DNA of 42,321 nt from a virus, in the IMG/VR virus record IMGVR_UViG_3300047471_000188, positions 1 through 42,321 of that record; one strand, written 5' to 3'. The notes under the pieces were generated by a model. It had not been told where the DNA came from, ran no database searches, and saw only the letters and a list, made by a program, of their open reading frames with translations. The position numbers and the translations under genes were made by a program. Of the stretch, positions 1-7,166 are shown one piece after another (the stretch's first letter is position 1; each line of letters opens with the position of its first letter).

Positions 1-2
1 TT

Positions 3-1076
3 ACCGCGAGCGTTCCAGGTGTGGAACAGCGTGAGAGCGATTTGATGGTGACGTTTAATAGCGGAGCACGTGTGCGTTTGTATGGCTGCGACAATTACGA
101 CAGGCTGCGCGGCACATATCATGACGGCATGGTATTGGACGAGTTCGGCGACATGGACCCGCGCGCGTGGCCTGAAGTGTTGCGTCCATCGCTGGCGGAC
201 AGAAAAGGTTGGGCTGTGTTCATAGGAACACCGAAGGGGCGTAACCACTTCCACCAGATTTACGAACTGTCGCAATCTGACCCTGACTGGTTTTCATTGG
301 TATTGAGAGCCGACAAGACCGGCATTTTGGACGACGCCGAACTGGCCGAAATGCGGCGCATGATGACAGAGGACACCTATAGCCAGGAGCTTCTTTGTTC
401 ATTCGAGGCCGCTATTCGAGGTGCCATATATCGTAACGAAATGGCCGCGATGGACGCTGACGGACGCATTTGCGGTGTGCCGTACGATCCATCGGTGCCG
501 GTGTGGACCGGGTGGGATTTGGGAATCCGAGATCCTACCGTGGTCGTCTGCGCGCAGGTCGTGGGGCGCGAAATCCACGTCATAGATTATTACGAAGCGT
601 GCGACGAAGACCTCACGCACTACGTGAAGTGGCTCGACAGCAAGCCGTATCGGTACGCGACCCACCTGTTGCCGCACGACGCGGCGGCCCGTGAACTCGG
701 CAGTGGGAAGACCCGTCAGGAAACGCTGATCGGGCACGGTCTCAAGACGCGTGTGGTGCCGCAGCAGGCGAAGGCAGACAGCATTAACGCGGTGAAGATG
801 TTGCTACCCAGGTGTTGGCTTGATCGTGTGAAGACGGAGCGGTTGCGCGAGTGCGCGACCTATTATCACGCTGACTTCAACGACCGCATGGGCGTCTTTA
901 AGCCAGAACCGGTTCACGATTGGAGTTCACACGCGGTCGATGCCCTGGCGACGCTCGCTTTAGGTCTGCGCGAGGCCCGGCCCACCGACATCGACAGCAT
1001 CCTGACGCGCCCGCTGCGCGAGCCGGTCACGATGTATGAGGGCCTCGGCAACAACTCAGCGTGGATGGGCGTGTGA
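3..1076 (+). CDS. terL: Terminase large subunit, 5'-truncated copy 1
   Basis: C-terminal four fifths of a phage packaging ATPase/nuclease. The reading frame is open to the left edge, so the first roughly 85 residues, including the Walker A loop, lie outside the window. Visible: the Walker B strand VLDEFGDMD, the following GTPKGRNHF segment, and the nuclease-domain motifs WDLGIRDP and LLPHDAAARE expected of Terminase_6-type enzymes. The protein packages DNA into proheads through the portal vertex. It is a close but clearly diverged homologue of the complete copy at 40641-41963; nucleotide identity is patchy, being nearly perfect over the last 85 bases and much lower in the middle. It is followed four bases later by the helix-hairpin-helix gene. 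Confidence 0.96.
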   Translation, partial: TASVPGVEQRESDLMVTFNSGARVRLYGCDNYDRLRGTYHDGMVLDEFGDMDPRAWPEVLRPSLADRKGWAVFIGTPKGRNHFHQIYELSQSDPDWFSLVLRADKTGILDDAELAEMRRMMTEDTYSQELLCSFEAAIRGAIYRNEMAAMDADGRICGVPYDPSVPVWTGWDLGIRDPTVVVCAQVVGREIHVIDYYEACDEDLTHYVKWLDSKPYRYATHLLPHDAAARELGSGKTRQETLIGHGLKTRVVPQQAKADSINAVKMLLPRCWLDRVKTERLRECATYYHADFNDRMGVFKPEPVHDWSSHAVDALATLALGLREARPTDIDSILTRPLREPVTMYEGLGNNSAWMGV

Positions 1077-1080
1077 AACG

Positions 1081-1950
1081 ATGAGTGAAACCATCGAGGT
1101 CAGCGAGACCACCCTCGGCTCGATCACCCGGCTGACCCGCGATCTCAGGAACGCGGCGATCACGTTGAGCGATCACGAGGCGCGATTCCTGGTTGACGCT
1201 TACTACGCGATGCAACGTGACCGGATCAGGGCGGCACATCAGGAACGCACGTTGAGCCTTTCCGAGGAGCCACACGCCGTTATGTCGTGGTTGGCGGGTG
1301 AGCGTGAGACGTTGGAAAAGCAGGTGGCGCGGGCACTTGACGCCTACTCGGGCGGCAAGCCGCTCGGCGTGTGGGCGCGTTCCATCGTTGGCGTTGGGCC
1401 GATCATCACCGCCGGGCTGTTAGCCAACATCGACATCCGGCAGGCGCCCACGGTCGGCCACGTCTGGCGCTTTGCCGGGCTCGATCCCACCACCCGGTGG
1501 GACAAGGCGACGAAACGTCCCTGGAATGGTTCGCTGAAGCGGTTGTGCTTTCTGATCGGTGAGAGTTTCGTTAAGGTCTCCAATAACGAGCGCGATGTGT
1601 ATGGCAAGATATACCGTGAGCGGAAGGAGTATGAGACGCGGAAGAACGAGGCCGGGGACTACGCGGAGCAGGCCGAGACATCGCTAAAGGCAAAGAAATT
1701 CGGCGCAGATACGGAGGCGCGCAAGCAGTATGAGAAAGGACGGTTGCCTCTGGCGCGTATCCATCTGCGGTCGGAACGATATGCGGTCAAGAGATTCCTG
1801 AGTGATTACCATGCCGTGGCGCACTTCATCGAGTTTGGCATTTTACCGCCGAAACCGTGGGTGATCACGCACGGCGGACATGTGCATTATGTCAGGCCGC
1901 CGAACCTCGATGTGGTGCCGGGCATGGAGGGTGCTTATGACCGTTTATAG
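1081..1950 (+). CDS. Helix-hairpin-helix protein related to the IS110 transposase C-terminal domain
   Basis: 289 residues. Residues 95-165 resemble the Transposase_20 (IS110/IS116/IS902 C-terminal) fold: hairpin VGVGPIIT (103-110), FAGLDP (131-136), then the basic helix after NGSLKRL (149-155). The first 90 residues are helical and show no RuvC-like DEDD catalytic domain, so it is not a complete IS110 recombinase. Residues 170-250 are highly charged and helical, probably coiled coil. It ends in TAG, and the 18-bp repeat array begins 11 bases later. The homologous slot behind the second terminase (41963-42181) holds an unrelated 72-residue gene, so this gene looks like exchangeable cargo. A DNA- or RNA-binding role is inferred; the true function is unknown. 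Confidence 0.8.
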   Translation: MSETIEVSETTLGSITRLTRDLRNAAITLSDHEARFLVDAYYAMQRDRIRAAHQERTLSLSEEPHAVMSWLAGERETLEKQVARALDAYSGGKPLGVWARSIVGVGPIITAGLLANIDIRQAPTVGHVWRFAGLDPTTRWDKATKRPWNGSLKRLCFLIGESFVKVSNNERDVYGKIYRERKEYETRKNEAGDYAEQAETSLKAKKFGADTEARKQYEKGRLPLARIHLRSERYAVKRFLSDYHAVAHFIEFGILPPKPWVITHGGHVHYVRPPNLDVVPGMEGAYDRL

Positions 1951-1961
1951 CCGTGGTCGAC

Positions 1962-2177
1962 GAGAGTACCGAGGAGATCGAGCGAGCCGCATGGTTCGAG
2001 AGTACCGGTCGAGGTGAGTGAGCCGTCAGTCGGGAGAGCACCACGGCAATGGAGTGAGCCGCGCGCGTTGAGAGCACCGTGCTATGGGAGCGAGCCGAGT
2101 TAAGTGAGAGTTCCGCTAGGTTGGAGCGAACCGTGCAATGCGAGAGTACCGGAAGGGATGAGCGTCTGATGTGTTTC
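1962..2177. repeat. Twelve-unit, exact 18-bp-period array of two alternating decamers
   Basis: Units start at 1962, 1980, 1998 and so on every 18 bases to 2160. Each is a conserved decamer plus 8 variable bases. Odd units carry GAGAGTACCG (variants GAGAGCACCG, GAGAGCACCA, GAGAGTTCCG); even units carry GAGCGAGCCG (variants GAGTGAGCCG, GAGCGAACCG), giving a 36-bp higher-order period. The twelfth unit (GAGCGTCTGA) is degenerate and runs into the ATG at 2169. The spacers are all different. In the frame of the preceding gene, past its TAG, the array would read as R(V/A)PxxxSEPxxx repeats until a TAA at 2101-2103; the frame that leads into the next gene meets TGA stops in units 4 and 6. It is absent behind the second terminase copy. 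Confidence 0.9.
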
Positions 2178-2402
2178 TCCGCCGCCTGGTTCGTTTCGCT
2201 GCTGATCTGGCTCATCATTGTATGTGCCGTGGTCGCCATCGGCCGCATCGTGCTGCCGATCGTGCTGGGCTGGCTCGGCGTCGCGGGCGGCGTGGTGATG
2301 CAGGTCATCAACGTCGTTTTGATCGCGTTCGTGCTGATCGTTCTGGTGTGGTTCGCATTTGATTTGCTGACCTGTGCCGGTGGCGTGCCGAGGATGCGGT
2401 GA
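2169..2402 (+). CDS. Small two-helix membrane protein, holin candidate
   Basis: 77 residues beginning MCFSAAWF, with hydrophobic segments at about residues 7-26 and 32-67 (two, possibly three, membrane passes) and a short basic tail. Size and topology fit a class II phage holin, but no endolysin gene stands next to it, so the role is inferred. The ATG is chosen because the copy at 42181 starts at the same codon, overlapping the upstream stop as TGATG; an in-frame extension upstream would only read through repeat units. From base 16 onward it is identical to the gene fragment at the right edge of the window. Confidence 0.75.
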   Translation: MCFSAAWFVSLLIWLIIVCAVVAIGRIVLPIVLGWLGVAGGVVMQVINVVLIAFVLIVLVWFAFDLLTCAGGVPRMR

Positions 2403-2623
2403 GTGACGACCCGGATGAAGTCTGGGCTGGAGCCAGGGAAATCGCCAAGGAAGTACTCGCCGCGTTCTCCATGTTGCATCCGAATATCCGCATGAATCGG
2501 CACGAGTGGATGGACCTGGAAGAAATGATCGAGCGCGAGGTGCGTGGACATTACGAAAGAGACTCCCGAGGGGAGTTGGTGAATCTGAGGGCTTACGATC
2601 TGTTGGCGGAGGCCAATGAGTGA
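2399..2623 (+). CDS. Small acidic hypothetical protein
   Basis: 74 residues starting at GTG, which overlaps the stop of the membrane-protein gene as GTGA, so it is probably translationally coupled. The sequence is mostly acidic and helical (WMDLEEMIEREV in the middle) with no membrane segment. I do not recognise a family. It ends this short terminase-linked cluster; a non-coding stretch of 150 bases with repeats follows. Confidence 0.65.
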   Translation: MSDDPDEVWAGAREIAKEVLAAFSMLHPNIRMNRHEWMDLEEMIEREVRGHYERDSRGELVNLRAYDLLAEANE

Positions 2624-2666
2624 CGTTGTTAGCGATGTTTATCGCGCCCGTTAGCAAGAATGGGCC

Positions 2667-2768
2667 TGTCCGAAAACGACCGTATACGGACATCCCATTT
2701 CCCCCTGTCCTAAATATAGCTTTTAGGCGTTCTGAACACATGATCTTAACGGACACCGTTTCCGGACA
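2667..2768. promoter_or_regulatory. Repeat-bearing intergenic region (CGGACA motifs)
   Basis: The 150-base gap between genes holds TGTCCG at 2667-2672 facing CGGACA at 2687-2692 (inverted repeat, 14-base spacer), and direct copies CGGACA at 2750-2755 and 2763-2768 just before the next gene. An AT-rich inverted repeat, CCTAAA (2709-2714) with TTTAGG (2722-2727), sits between them. This looks like an operator/promoter region for the rightward structural genes. No convincing -35/-10 pair could be fixed by eye. Confidence 0.45.
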
Positions 2769-2773
2769 ATGAC

Positions 2774-3076
2774 GTGGCTGAATCCGTCGCCAGTTGGATC
2801 AGAACCAACCTCGGCGTCGCGGTCGCCATCACGGCGGTCATGGGCACCATCCTCGGCGGCGTCGTCGCCGGCACGCTCTGGGTCGGCTCGATCGCGCATC
2901 TGGAAAAGCGGGTCGATGTCATTCGCGGCGACGTAACGGTGATGCAGGCGACGATGTTAGAGAACCGCAAAGTCGTTGCTGACGTGCGCCGCTCGCTGGA
3001 GGCCAGCGACGCCACCACGCGCGAGTCGATGGCGCGGCTCGAGGAACGGATCAAGGCACAAGAGAAGGCGAAGTAA
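2774..3076 (+). CDS. Single-pass membrane protein with coiled-coil tail
   Basis: 100 residues from a GTG start. One hydrophobic segment at about residues 14-38 (GVAVAITAVMGTILGGVVAG region) is followed by a charged helical stretch with heptad character (HLEKRVDVIRGDVTVM and on to the C-terminus), ending in lysines. The layout suits a membrane-anchored phage protein such as an accessory lysis protein or a virion membrane component; nothing in the sequence decides between these. It lies downstream of the CGGACA repeats and two bases before the next gene. Confidence 0.65.
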   Translation: MAESVASWIRTNLGVAVAITAVMGTILGGVVAGTLWVGSIAHLEKRVDVIRGDVTVMQATMLENRKVVADVRRSLEASDATTRESMARLEERIKAQEKAK

Positions 3077-3077
3077 C

Positions 3078-3551
3078 ATGGCCCACACGCCCACGACGCA
3101 CCCCACGCACAAAGACGATGACGACAAGGCGGCGCCCGCCAAACCGGCGACCAGAGCCGCCACCCCACGCGACACCACGGCGGATCAGACGCGCCTGCTG
3201 CTGCTGCTCGCCGGAGACTGGGTCAACAATGACCGTACCCACGCTCGCGAGATCGCAGCCCTGGTGACCTCGCTCACCGCCGCCGCTGGGCCGCCGGTCA
3301 ACGTCGATGTGCCGTTCGTTTCGCAAGAGGGCGCCACGCTCACCTGCACGATGGGCAACTGGAACGGCGAGCCGACCGCGTATGCCTACGCGTGGATGGC
3401 CGATGGCGTGGCCAACGGCGGCACAGAGGCGACGTACACAGTGAAGCCCGAGGACGCGGGCCACGGCCTCGCCTGCGTCGTCACCGCGACCAACGCCATG
3501 GGCAGCACCGTCGCGCCGATGTCCAACGCCGTGGCGATCCCGGCCGTCTGA
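3078..3551 (+). CDS. Ig-like-domain virion protein
   Basis: 157 residues. The N-terminal 45 residues are Pro/Ala/Lys-rich and disordered and include KDDDDK. After a short helix (about 47-75) the C-terminal part, about residues 76-157, has the pattern of a bacterial Ig-like beta sandwich: GATLTCTMGNWNG, then YAWMADGV, then YTVKPEDAGHGLACVVTATNAMGS, as in the Ig-like modules attached to many phage structural proteins. Such domains decorate capsids or tails and can bind surface carbohydrates. The ATG is preceded by an AAG-rich ribosome site. It is followed four bases later by the tail-fibre gene. Confidence 0.72.
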   Translation: MAHTPTTHPTHKDDDDKAAPAKPATRAATPRDTTADQTRLLLLLAGDWVNNDRTHAREIAALVTSLTAAAGPPVNVDVPFVSQEGATLTCTMGNWNGEPTAYAYAWMADGVANGGTEATYTVKPEDAGHGLACVVTATNAMGSTVAPMSNAVAIPAV

Positions 3552-3555
3552 TACC

Positions 3556-4938
3556 GTGGCCGCGTCTGACCCGACATTCGGCGTCGCGACACCGACCGGC
3601 GTTCTGGAGGGCGTCGCCGCGTTCGGTTGGGACGGCAGTCAGTGGCAGCCGTCCGGACGCGCCGCTTATGGCGTTGGAACGCCGACCGGGGTCTTGCGAG
3701 GTGTCGCGCCGTTTACCTGGAGCGGTTCCGCGTGGGCACCGCCCGGACGGGCCGGGCCATCCGTGGCGACCCCGTCAGGCGTGTTGCAGGGCGTGGCCGT
3801 CTACATCTGGAACGGCTCGGCATGGACGCCGGCGGGTGGTGGTCCGGGATCGGCGACACCGACAGGCGTGTTGCGCGGTGTCGCGGCGTTCAGTTGGGAC
3901 GGCACCGCGTGGCAGCCGGCGGGGCAGGCCGGCCCGGATGTCGCCACGCCGTTCGGGGTGTTGCAGGGCGTGGCCATGTTCAACTGGAACGGCAGCGCCT
4001 GGGCCGTGCCGGCGCCCCCATCGCTTTCTCTCAACTTCATGACGCCCGGCACGCTTCCGCCCAACGTGACCGTCACGCGCGCCGGCACGGCCACGTATTT
4101 CGATGTCGCCGGCACGCTTCAGACGGCGGCGGCGAACGCGCCGCGTTGGGACTACGACCCCGTCAGCCATGCCCTGCGCGGCCTGCTGGTCGAGGACGGC
4201 CGGACCAATCTGCTGTTGAACAGCGCGACGTTGGGCACGCAGTCGGCCACCGTCACGGCGGCGGCGACCACGCTGTCGTTCTACGGCACGGGCAGTATCG
4301 CCTACAGCGGCGCGGCGACCGGCACGTTGGTCGGCGCCGGTGCTTTTCCGCAACGCGCCGCCGTCACGTTCACGCCGGCCGCCGGGACATTGACCCTGAC
4401 GGTAACTGGCTCCGTTCTGAACGCCCAACTTGAGACGGGCACGGCGGCGACTTCGTGGATTCCCACCACCGGCACGACGGTCGCACGCGCCATCGATGTC
4501 GTGGGGATGCCCAACGACGCGTCTTTCAACGCCACCACCGGCACCTGGCAGGCGGAGTTTATTCCAAACGGCGCTGCCAACGTCTCGGCCAACATCGTCA
4601 GCGGTAACATTGGTTCCCCTACCATTGGCGTCGGCACCGACGGCCGGCTCAATGCGTCCATTCGCGGTGCCGCCACCGTGCTCTCGGGACTGGGGCCGCT
4701 TTTCACCATGGGTGGCGTCAACAAGACCGCGTTCGCCTATCTGAGCGGCGCCAGCACGGGCGCCACCAACGGAACAACGGTCGGGCCGGTCGCGACGACG
4801 TTCACGATCAGCGGCACGACCGTCCGTTTCGGCACCGACGGTCAGAACAGCCTCTTCGCGCTGAACGGCTGGATCAGGCGCGCGGCTTACTGGCCGCGGC
4901 AACTTTCCTCCAGCGAACTCGTGGCGGCGACGACATGA
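3556..4938 (+). CDS. Tail fibre protein with five 30-residue repeats and a beta-sandwich C-terminus
   Basis: 460 residues from GTG. Residues 9-155 are five tandem copies of a motif resembling xVATPTGVLxGVAxFxW then GSAWxPxG, ending in Gly/Pro. Residues 160-250 carry TATYFDVAG and LVEDGRTNLLLNSA, a signature common in phage receptor-binding proteins. The remainder is Gly/Thr/Ala-rich beta structure, probably a concanavalin/laminin-G-like sandwich (GTWQAEF, WIRRAAYWPRQLSSSEL). Role: host surface recognition. Its stop overlaps the spike start (ATGA), so the two are coupled. The exact fold is inferred. Confidence 0.8.
   Translation: MAASDPTFGVATPTGVLEGVAAFGWDGSQWQPSGRAAYGVGTPTGVLRGVAPFTWSGSAWAPPGRAGPSVATPSGVLQGVAVYIWNGSAWTPAGGGPGSATPTGVLRGVAAFSWDGTAWQPAGQAGPDVATPFGVLQGVAMFNWNGSAWAVPAPPSLSLNFMTPGTLPPNVTVTRAGTATYFDVAGTLQTAAANAPRWDYDPVSHALRGLLVEDGRTNLLLNSATLGTQSATVTAAATTLSFYGTGSIAYSGAATGTLVGAGAFPQRAAVTFTPAAGTLTLTVTGSVLNAQLETGTAATSWIPTTGTTVARAIDVVGMPNDASFNATTGTWQAEFIPNGAANVSANIVSGNIGSPTIGVGTDGRLNASIRGAATVLSGLGPLFTMGGVNKTAFAYLSGASTGATNGTTVGPVATTFTISGTTVRFGTDGQNSLFALNGWIRRAAYWPRQLSSSELVAATT
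3580..4020 (+). repeat. Five in-frame tandem repeats of about 30 codons
   Basis: Each unit encodes a version of ATPTGVLxGVAxFxW followed by xGSAWxP and a Gly/Pro linker of variable length; the units are 28-30 residues. The nucleotide sequences have drifted, so the array is not a recent expansion, but short identities such as TGCAGGGCGTGGCC remain. Two conserved tryptophans per unit suggest small beta blades. Confidence 0.8.
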
Positions 4939-7166
4939 CCGGATACCCGTGGCAACCCGGCGAGCAACTTTTCGCCGACGATCTTAACGCGGCCATCGCG
5001 AATGCCGCCGGCGATCTGAGCGGCGGTACGCTAACGGGGCCGCTCTACTACACCGCGACCGGCGGCACCGTTGCTCGTTCGGCCCAGGATCGCGCCGCCG
5101 ATATCATCCACGCGCGTGATTTCGGGGCCGTCTTCGATGGCGCCTCGCACCCGCTCTCGGCGTATTACCCATCGCTGGCCGCCGCCCAGGCGGTCTATCC
5201 GCACGCCATTTCGCTGACCGACGAAATCGACGGCGTGGCGCTCCAGGCGGCGATCAATTTCTGTCAGGCGCGCGTTTTAAATTATAGCTATGGCGGGACG
5301 GTCTTTATTCCCAACGGGAACGGGCTCGTCAACCAACCGTTGGCTATTAGCAAAGAAAATATTTCGTTGGTCAGCCAGGGCGCCGAGTTCATGGTGAACT
5401 CCAACATTTCGCGCCCGGTTCCGTCCGCGCCGACCCGGCTGACCTGGACCGGTGCGCCAAAAACGCCGGGCCAGCGTCAGGCCAACATGCTGACGATCGC
5501 GCCGACCGATGGCGGGCGGCTGCTGTCCGGAACAAACCTTCGCGGCATCCTGTTTTATTGCAACCACATCGCGGGCGCGGCGGGACCGCTGATCGCCAGC
5601 GTGCGTCACGCGCTCATCGATGTGGCTACCTGGGAACCGGCCGGCGTGGCCTATCCCGGCGCGAACCTGACGGCCGGGTCGCAGGCCGTCGCGGTGTCGT
5701 CCACGGCTGGCCTGCGGGTCGGCGAGAGCGTGGTCAGCGCCAGTCTGCCGGGAGGGGCCTACGTCGCCTCGATCACGGACGGAACGCACTTCAACGCTTC
5801 CATGCAGGCGAACGCCACCGGCACGGAGACGGTGACGATCGGCGGCGAGGGTATCCGCTTCGATGTGGTCGATGGCATTTCCGACAGTAACGATACGCAA
5901 TTCATTCGTTGCCGTTTTGATGGTTACGCCTTGGCCGGCGCCGCCAACGCCACGGCGCCTCTGGTCATGATCGGCGGCTCCGGCGTTGTGGGCAGCGGCG
6001 GCGGCACGCATTGGGGCAATACCTCGCTCTGTTGGTTCGACGACCTTCAGGGCGTCTACAATAACGGTCACTTTTGCGTATGCAACAACAGCGATCACAA
6101 TTTCCACCAGAACATTACTCCGCAGAAAATCGGCTCCGGCCCCGGTAACGTGCTGGTCTGCAATGGCACGCTCGATCCGCATAACGGCGGCGCGCGGTTT
6201 CATAAGTTCTTCCACATGGGCGGCGCTTCGGTGTTCGCCGGGACCGATACCGGCGGCTTCACCAGCGGCGCCCTGGCCTGCGTCATAGAGTTTCTCGACC
6301 GGCAGAACGGTGCGCCGTTTCCGATCATCGGCGCGGGGGCCTCGGTGCGCGTCGGCGCCGATAACGCCGCGCCGGCTCTGGCGTTCGCCGGCGACGGCAG
6401 CAACCCGTTTTCCGGCTACGCGGTGTCCGCGCACATTCCCGACAACACCATCCTGGGCGGCAACAATCGCGGCATTCGTGCGGTTGACCTGCAGGCTAGC
6501 CGCGATGATCCGACCCAGGTCGCCAGCGGCCTAATGAGCGTGATCAGTGGGGGGTCTGGGAACATCGCGTCTGGCTGGGACTCGGTCGTGACAGGCGGTT
6601 CCGGCAACACCGCGTCCGGCATCGGCGCCGGCGTGCTCAACGGCGTCAACAACCTCGCCCTCGGCAGTTACAGCGTCGCGACCGGATACAATGCCACCGC
6701 CGAACTGTTCGCGGCCAGCGTCCATGCCGGTGGGAATATCTCCACTGGCCGTCACGCTCAACACACCAGACAGATCATTCGCGCCGTCTCGGCCCCGAAT
6801 ACGACGCCAGTCAGGTTGACCGCGGACGGCCTCGCGTCCGGTATCCGCAATGTCTGCAATCTGACTTTCAGCAATCAGGCCAACGCGCTCAAAGCGCAAC
6901 TGATCGCGATGGATGAGGCCGGGAACAATTACTTCGCATGGACGCAGCCGATGGGCCTGATCTGGCGCGTCGGCGCGAGCGGGTTGGTTTATAAACCGGG
7001 AACGCCGATCACGCAGAGTAATGGCACGACGGCCGGGATCGTCATTTCCGAGGCCGCCGATACCGTCAACGCCGGTTACAATCTGACCTTCACGCCGCCC
7101 ACCGGAAATACGTCGATCTGGCGTATCGTCGCCACCGTGGAATGGACCCGCGTCGATGGCCCGTGA
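4935..7166 (+). CDS. Beta-helix tail spike with shared fibre-anchor motif
   Basis: 743 residues. It opens with the anchor YPWQPGEQLFADDLNAA (residues 4-20), shared with the fibres at 14005 and 15039. Residues 55-130 have the entry of a pectate-lyase-type right-handed beta helix (ARDFGAVFDG, VALQAAINFCQ, GGTVFIPNG). The middle, to about 520, is a long Gly/Asn-rich beta-solenoid. Residues 530-590 hold YadA-head-like repeats (SGGSGNIASG, TGGSGNTASG, GVNNLALG). The last about 110 residues form a beta-rich C-terminal domain. Probably a receptor-binding spike that may cut or bind surface polysaccharide; no catalytic pair can be assigned by eye. It overlaps the portal start by 11 bases. Confidence 0.85.
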   Translation: MTGYPWQPGEQLFADDLNAAIANAAGDLSGGTLTGPLYYTATGGTVARSAQDRAADIIHARDFGAVFDGASHPLSAYYPSLAAAQAVYPHAISLTDEIDGVALQAAINFCQARVLNYSYGGTVFIPNGNGLVNQPLAISKENISLVSQGAEFMVNSNISRPVPSAPTRLTWTGAPKTPGQRQANMLTIAPTDGGRLLSGTNLRGILFYCNHIAGAAGPLIASVRHALIDVATWEPAGVAYPGANLTAGSQAVAVSSTAGLRVGESVVSASLPGGAYVASITDGTHFNASMQANATGTETVTIGGEGIRFDVVDGISDSNDTQFIRCRFDGYALAGAANATAPLVMIGGSGVVGSGGGTHWGNTSLCWFDDLQGVYNNGHFCVCNNSDHNFHQNITPQKIGSGPGNVLVCNGTLDPHNGGARFHKFFHMGGASVFAGTDTGGFTSGALACVIEFLDRQNGAPFPIIGAGASVRVGADNAAPALAFAGDGSNPFSGYAVSAHIPDNTILGGNNRGIRAVDLQASRDDPTQVASGLMSVISGGSGNIASGWDSVVTGGSGNTASGIGAGVLNGVNNLALGSYSVATGYNATAELFAASVHAGGNISTGRHAQHTRQIIRAVSAPNTTPVRLTADGLASGIRNVCNLTFSNQANALKAQLIAMDEAGNNYFAWTQPMGLIWRVGASGLVYKPGTPITQSNGTTAGIVISEAADTVNAGYNLTFTPPTGNTSIWRIVATVEWTRVDGP

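Noticed and set aside
1081-1950. Complete IS110 insertion sequence
   Set aside because: No RuvC-like DEDD domain, and the neighbouring genes are intact with no target-site signs; only the C-terminal helix-hairpin-helix part is similar.
1962-2177. CRISPR-like array of repeats and unique spacers
   Set aside because: Conserved part is 10 bases and spacers are 8 bases, far below any CRISPR unit, repeats alternate between two sequences, and no cas genes are present.
1892-2551. Leftward 219-codon open frame across the 18-bp array
   Set aside because: It runs antisense through the membrane-protein gene and owes its length to the 18-bp period, giving VLSxxxARSxxx low-complexity sequence; no start signal or coupling.
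3105-3135. FLAG/enterokinase-like tag (KDDDDK) suggesting a vector-derived sequence
   Set aside because: Only KDDDDK matches, within a naturally polar Lys/Asp/Pro-rich linker with ordinary phage codons and no vector sequence nearby.
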